A DNA stretch of 39,826 bases from a candidate division FCPU426 bacterium (GTDB lineage: Bacteria; Oederibacteriota; JAUXIB01). Below the pieces are notes generated by a model. It was not told where the DNA came from, made no database searches, and saw only the letters and a program-made list of their open reading frames with translations. The stretch is taken from positions 1 to 39,826 of the forward strand of contig JAUXIB010000004.1 of NCBI GenBank assembly GCA_030621225.1, in the 5' to 3' direction. Made by a program: the position numbers and the translations under genes. Below, piece by piece: positions 37,628-39,826 of the stretch. Position 1 is the first letter of the stretch. Each line of letters opens with the position of its first letter.

Positions 37628-38767
37628 ATGTATTCCAGAATGATAAAGGCGCCCAGGGGCAAGAGTTTCTTTCTCTTCGGGCCCCGCGGCACGGGGAAGA
37701 CCACTTGGGTCAAGGCTAATTTTCCGAAGGCGCTCTACCTGGACCTATTGGAAGCGAGGCTTTTCAACGACCTGCTTGCCGATCCACAGCGGCTGGATGG
37801 GCTCATCCCCAGGGGGTTCAGCGATTGGATCGTTATCGACGAGATACAGCGGGTGCCGGAACTCTTGAACGAGGTGCACCGGCTGATAGAGAGGGATGGA
37901 TACCGCTTTGTGCTCACCGGTTCAAGCCCGCGCGCGATAAGACGCAAAGGCGTAAACTTACTGGCCGGTCGCGCTCTGTCGTATCATTTATTTCCGCTCA
38001 CTGCCGGGGAACTCGGCAAAGATTTTAACCTAGACCATTCGCTGATCTACGGCCAGTTGCCCAGCGCTTATCGGGAAAAGGACCCGGCAGCCTACCTGGA
38101 GAGTTACCTTCAGACCTATCTGGAGGAGGAGATACGGCAGGAGGGGCTTACCAGGAACCTGGGAGCTTTCTCCCGCTTTTTGGAGGCGGCCAGCTTATCG
38201 CAGGCCTCGGTCTTGAGCGTATCCGCGATCGCGCGTGACTGCAGCGTCGAGCGAAAAGTGGTGGAAAATTACTTTGCTATCCTGGAAGATCTACGCATTG
38301 CCTATCGGCTTCCTGCCTTCACCAAGCGGGCCAAACGACGACTGGCAGTCCATCCCAAGTTTTATTTTTTTGATGTTGGCCTTTACCGGACATTAAGACC
38401 GAAGGGACCGCTTGACCTGCCGGAAGAGATAGGGGGCCATGCCTTTGAGACGCTGTTCATGCAAGAACTTATGGCAGTTAACGCCTACCTGCGTCTGGGG
38501 TATAATCTGTACTACTGGCGGACAGCCACCAATGCCGAGGTGGATTTTGTGCTCTACGGCGCCAAGGGCATCAAGGCTTTCGAGGTCAAGCGGACGGGTA
38601 AGATCACCGGCTCGATGCTGCGGGGATTAAAACTGCTGGCCGAGGATTACCCCGCCGCCAGGTTGTATTTCATCTACGGCGGCAAGCGGCGCATGCGTGA
38701 GGGGGAGATAGAGATTCTGCCTGTCAAGCAGGCCCTGCGGGAGTTGCCCGAGATACTGCGGCAGTAG
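37628..38767 (+). CDS. AAA ATPase with DUF4143 domain
   Basis: This 379-residue protein belongs to the AAA_14/DUF4143 ATPases, usually found in several copies per genome. Walker A is GPRGTGKTT at 18-26, Walker B WIVIDEIQRVP at 67-77, and sensor-like VLTGSS follows. The C-terminal DUF4143 part contains EVDFVL and KAFEVKRTGK, a PD-(D/E)XK-like nuclease signature. The role is unknown; many are thought to belong to mobile or selfish elements. It appears to be translated from a leaderless message, as no ribosome site is present. A decayed 5' end of a related gene lies at 32491. Confidence 0.9.
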   Translation: MYSRMIKAPRGKSFFLFGPRGTGKTTWVKANFPKALYLDLLEARLFNDLLADPQRLDGLIPRGFSDWIVIDEIQRVPELLNEVHRLIERDGYRFVLTGSSPRAIRRKGVNLLAGRALSYHLFPLTAGELGKDFNLDHSLIYGQLPSAYREKDPAAYLESYLQTYLEEEIRQEGLTRNLGAFSRFLEAASLSQASVLSVSAIARDCSVERKVVENYFAILEDLRIAYRLPAFTKRAKRRLAVHPKFYFFDVGLYRTLRPKGPLDLPEEIGGHAFETLFMQELMAVNAYLRLGYNLYYWRTATNAEVDFVLYGAKGIKAFEVKRTGKITGSMLRGLKLLAEDYPAARLYFIYGGKRRMREGEIEILPVKQALRELPEILRQ

Positions 38768-38919
38768 CACGTGAAAAGATCGCTACCTGACCCGACTACG
38801 CTTTTCTTGACTTTCTTCCGTCAATCTGGGACAATCCTGCCGATAAAGAAGAAGGACCTGACGAAAAAAACGCAGAAGAGAATAAGTAGCAGCGGGCATA
38901 AAAATGAGGAAACGAGATA

Positions 38920-39159
38920 ATGCCAATATTCGCCTACGAGTGTAAGAAGTGCGGTAATAAGTTCGAGCTGTTGGTCGGGGTGGGCGCGGACAGCCGGGAG
39001 CCGGAGTGCGCCAAGTGCGGCAGTAAGCAGTTGCAGAAGCTGTTGAGTAGCTTTGCCGTTGCCAGTTCATCGCGGACAGAAGCGCCGGCCTGTGGTCTGG
39101 AGGGCGGTTCTTGTCCGGGCTTTGATCCTTCCTCGTGCGGCGGCTGTAATCGCCGCTAG
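38920..39159 (+). CDS. FmdB-type zinc ribbon protein
   Basis: The 79-residue protein begins with the FmdB signature MPIFAYECKKCGNKFELL. Cys8, Cys11, Cys30 and Cys33 form the zinc ribbon. The tail is a Ser/Cys/Gly-rich region with three further cysteines near the end (CGLEGGSCPGF, CGGC). Some FmdB proteins are regulators, but most are unassigned. GAGGAAACGAG is a suitable ribosome site. It stands alone, 152 bp after the ATPase gene. Confidence 0.9.
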   Translation: MPIFAYECKKCGNKFELLVGVGADSREPECAKCGSKQLQKLLSSFAVASSSRTEAPACGLEGGSCPGFDPSSCGGCNRR

Positions 39160-39289
39160 TCTTTGTCTCTTGCTTAAGAGTATCTGAAAACTTTTTACCA
39201 CGACGACACGACGTTAACGGCTTTTTTGGTAACGGCACTTATCACAGCCGCCAGAGTGTATACTGTTAACTAAATACTTAACTTTTTGC

Positions 39290-39317
39290 TTGACATCTGA
39301 AATAGCTATGTTAGAGT
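39290..39317 (+). promoter_or_regulatory. Promoter of the candidate small RNA
   Basis: TTGACA (39290-39295) and TAGAGT (39312-39317) have a 16-bp spacer. No convincing gene follows; the only ATG (39325) opens 15 codons, without a ribosome site. Confidence 0.5.
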
Positions 39318-39323
39318 ATACAT

Positions 39324-39491
39324 ATGAAAAGAGCCTGCGCTGTGCGCGGTGAGTTGAGGGAGGCGAGTTAGCAACTGAGAATAGGCGCTTAATGTATGGG
39401 ATCAGCAGAAGCGAGGCCCGTAGAAGGCGTCAAATTGGATCAGCGAACTGCATCCTCCCACGACCCGCGGCAACTGCGGGTTCTTTTTTTT
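39324..39491 (+). ncRNA. Candidate small RNA of unknown type
   Basis: The stretch from a good promoter to a strong terminator is about 168 nt and has no credible gene. It can form internal stems, including AGTTG/CAACT near 39352-39382 and GGGAGG (39358) with CCTCCC (39454). GGATCAGC occurs twice. I could not match it to 6S RNA, SRP RNA, tmRNA or a riboswitch. The first 15 codons could instead be a leader peptide. Confidence 0.35.
39463..39491 (+). terminator. Intrinsic terminator of the candidate small RNA
   Basis: ACCCGC pairs with GCGGGT around GGCAACT and is followed by TCTTTTTTTT. Confidence 0.8.
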
Positions 39492-39706
39492 AAAACAAGG
39501 TTTATCTTCAAGCGGGGTGCATGGCCACCCCCCTCTTCGTCGCTTTGCTCCTGGTCTCCGATGTCTTCCTTTTCCATATTCGATGGAGGGAAGACATGGG
39601 GTCGCCTTTGGCGACCGGAGCCCTTCAAGGGGGGAGAGGAACGGCCGGGGATTATTGTAGGCGGGTTCTTTTTATTTAAAGAAGGTTTGTTTTCAAGCGG
39701 GGTGCA
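39476..39706 (+). repeat. 46-bp direct repeat pair
   Basis: GCGGGTTCTTTTT, a short AT-rich stretch with AAGGTTT, and TTCAAGCGGGGTGCA occur at 39476-39521 and again at 39661-39706. The first copy begins in the terminator stem. No gene is seen between 39160 and the window end. Confidence 0.7.
39561..39625 (-). repeat. Diverged two-hairpin element with compensated stems
   Basis: It has the same layout as the reversed copy at 32300. A first dyad, ATGTCTTCC (39561-39569) with GGAAGACAT (39589-39597), is followed by GGG and a second hairpin GGTCGCC-TTT-GGCGACC (39600-39616), then CGGAGCCC. Stem bases differ from the other copies, but both arms changed together. Confidence 0.5.
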
Positions 39707-39744
39707 GGTCCCAGGCAAAGTTAGCTATTGAATGCCTATCCAAT

Positions 39745-39820
39745 CCACCGACTTTAGTCGGTGGTGGGGTATGGGGGCGAAGGCCCCACACCAATTATTG
39801 TCCACCAACGAAGTTGGTGG
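39745..39820. repeat. Pair of CCACC hairpins at the window end
   Basis: CCACCGACT/AGTCGGTGG (39745-39764, TT loop) and CCACCAAC/GTTGGTGG (39802-39820, GAA loop) flank a GGGGG...CCCCA stretch. Both may belong to an array that continues beyond the window. Confidence 0.7.
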
Positions 39821-39826
39821 TAGTAT

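Noticed and set aside
36953-38767. Prophage remnant
   Set aside because: Only an ORF6N gene and an ATPase are present. No integrase, capsid, terminase or lysis gene is seen anywhere in the window.

Overview
The window is about 40 kb of a Gram-negative bacterial chromosome. Signal peptides, a predicted outer-membrane barrel and an ECF sigma/anti-sigma pair show the cell type. I cannot name the lineage from sequence alone. Medium GC, many secreted proteins of unknown family, and gaps packed with palindromic repeats and gene relics fit an uncultured candidate-phylum type of genome, but that is an inference.

Layout. 1-360 is a tandem hairpin array in front of galE. 361-6300 is a mixed block: galE, an HD phosphohydrolase, a BrnT-type toxin-antitoxin pair, a secreted jelly-roll/TPR protein, a Fic protein with its promoter inside a nested palindrome, and a HigB/HigA-like pair on the minus strand. 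6.7-28.6 kb is a defence or genome-conflict island. In order it holds a Cas4-like/RNase H-like DUF2779 protein, a SEC-C protein, a GHKL (Hsp90-like) ATPase, an AlbA_2/Schlafen-like protein, an MvaI/BcnI-type restriction-modification pair, two HNH nucleases, an HNH-HIT fusion, a compact operon (4-TM protein, TM0106-type nuclease, KTSC protein, OLD-family ATPase/TOPRIM nuclease) that runs straight into a class II tRNA gene, a C5-methyltransferase/HNH restriction pair, and a small two-gene minus-strand module. 28.9-32.2 kb returns to housekeeping-like or secreted genes, including an ST7-type TPR protein and a paralogue of the 3.2-kb secreted protein. 32.6-35.9 kb is a four-gene unit: secreted charged helical protein, ECF sigma factor, anti-sigma with a CBM48-like domain, and an outer-membrane barrel ending in the same kind of domain, closed by a strong terminator. 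36.2-39.2 kb holds a tandem zinc-binding protein, an ORF6N protein, a DUF4143 ATPase and an FmdB zinc ribbon. The last 0.6 kb holds a promoter-to-terminator unit without a convincing gene, plus more hairpins.

The gaps are not empty. I recognise several dispersed families: a 37-bp CACACCCGGTG palindrome block (3 copies), AACCTCTGGGGT hairpins placed after genes (4), a two-hairpin element (4 clear copies and one diverged copy whose stems differ by compensating changes), a terminator-bearing element that also carries a short minus-strand reading frame (4), and pairs of gene fossils. In two families one copy is empty and another carries an insertion flanked by 5-bp direct repeats, so small non-autonomous elements appear to have moved here.

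The strongest leads for something new are: (1) the membrane protein/nuclease/KTSC/OLD-nuclease operon with a serine-like class II tRNA bearing a UAU anticodon 5 nt after its last gene; (2) the ECF operon whose anti-sigma factor and outer-membrane barrel share a CBM48-like domain; and (3) the structured repeats, including a palindrome inside ORF6N coding sequence, that change by compensating substitutions.
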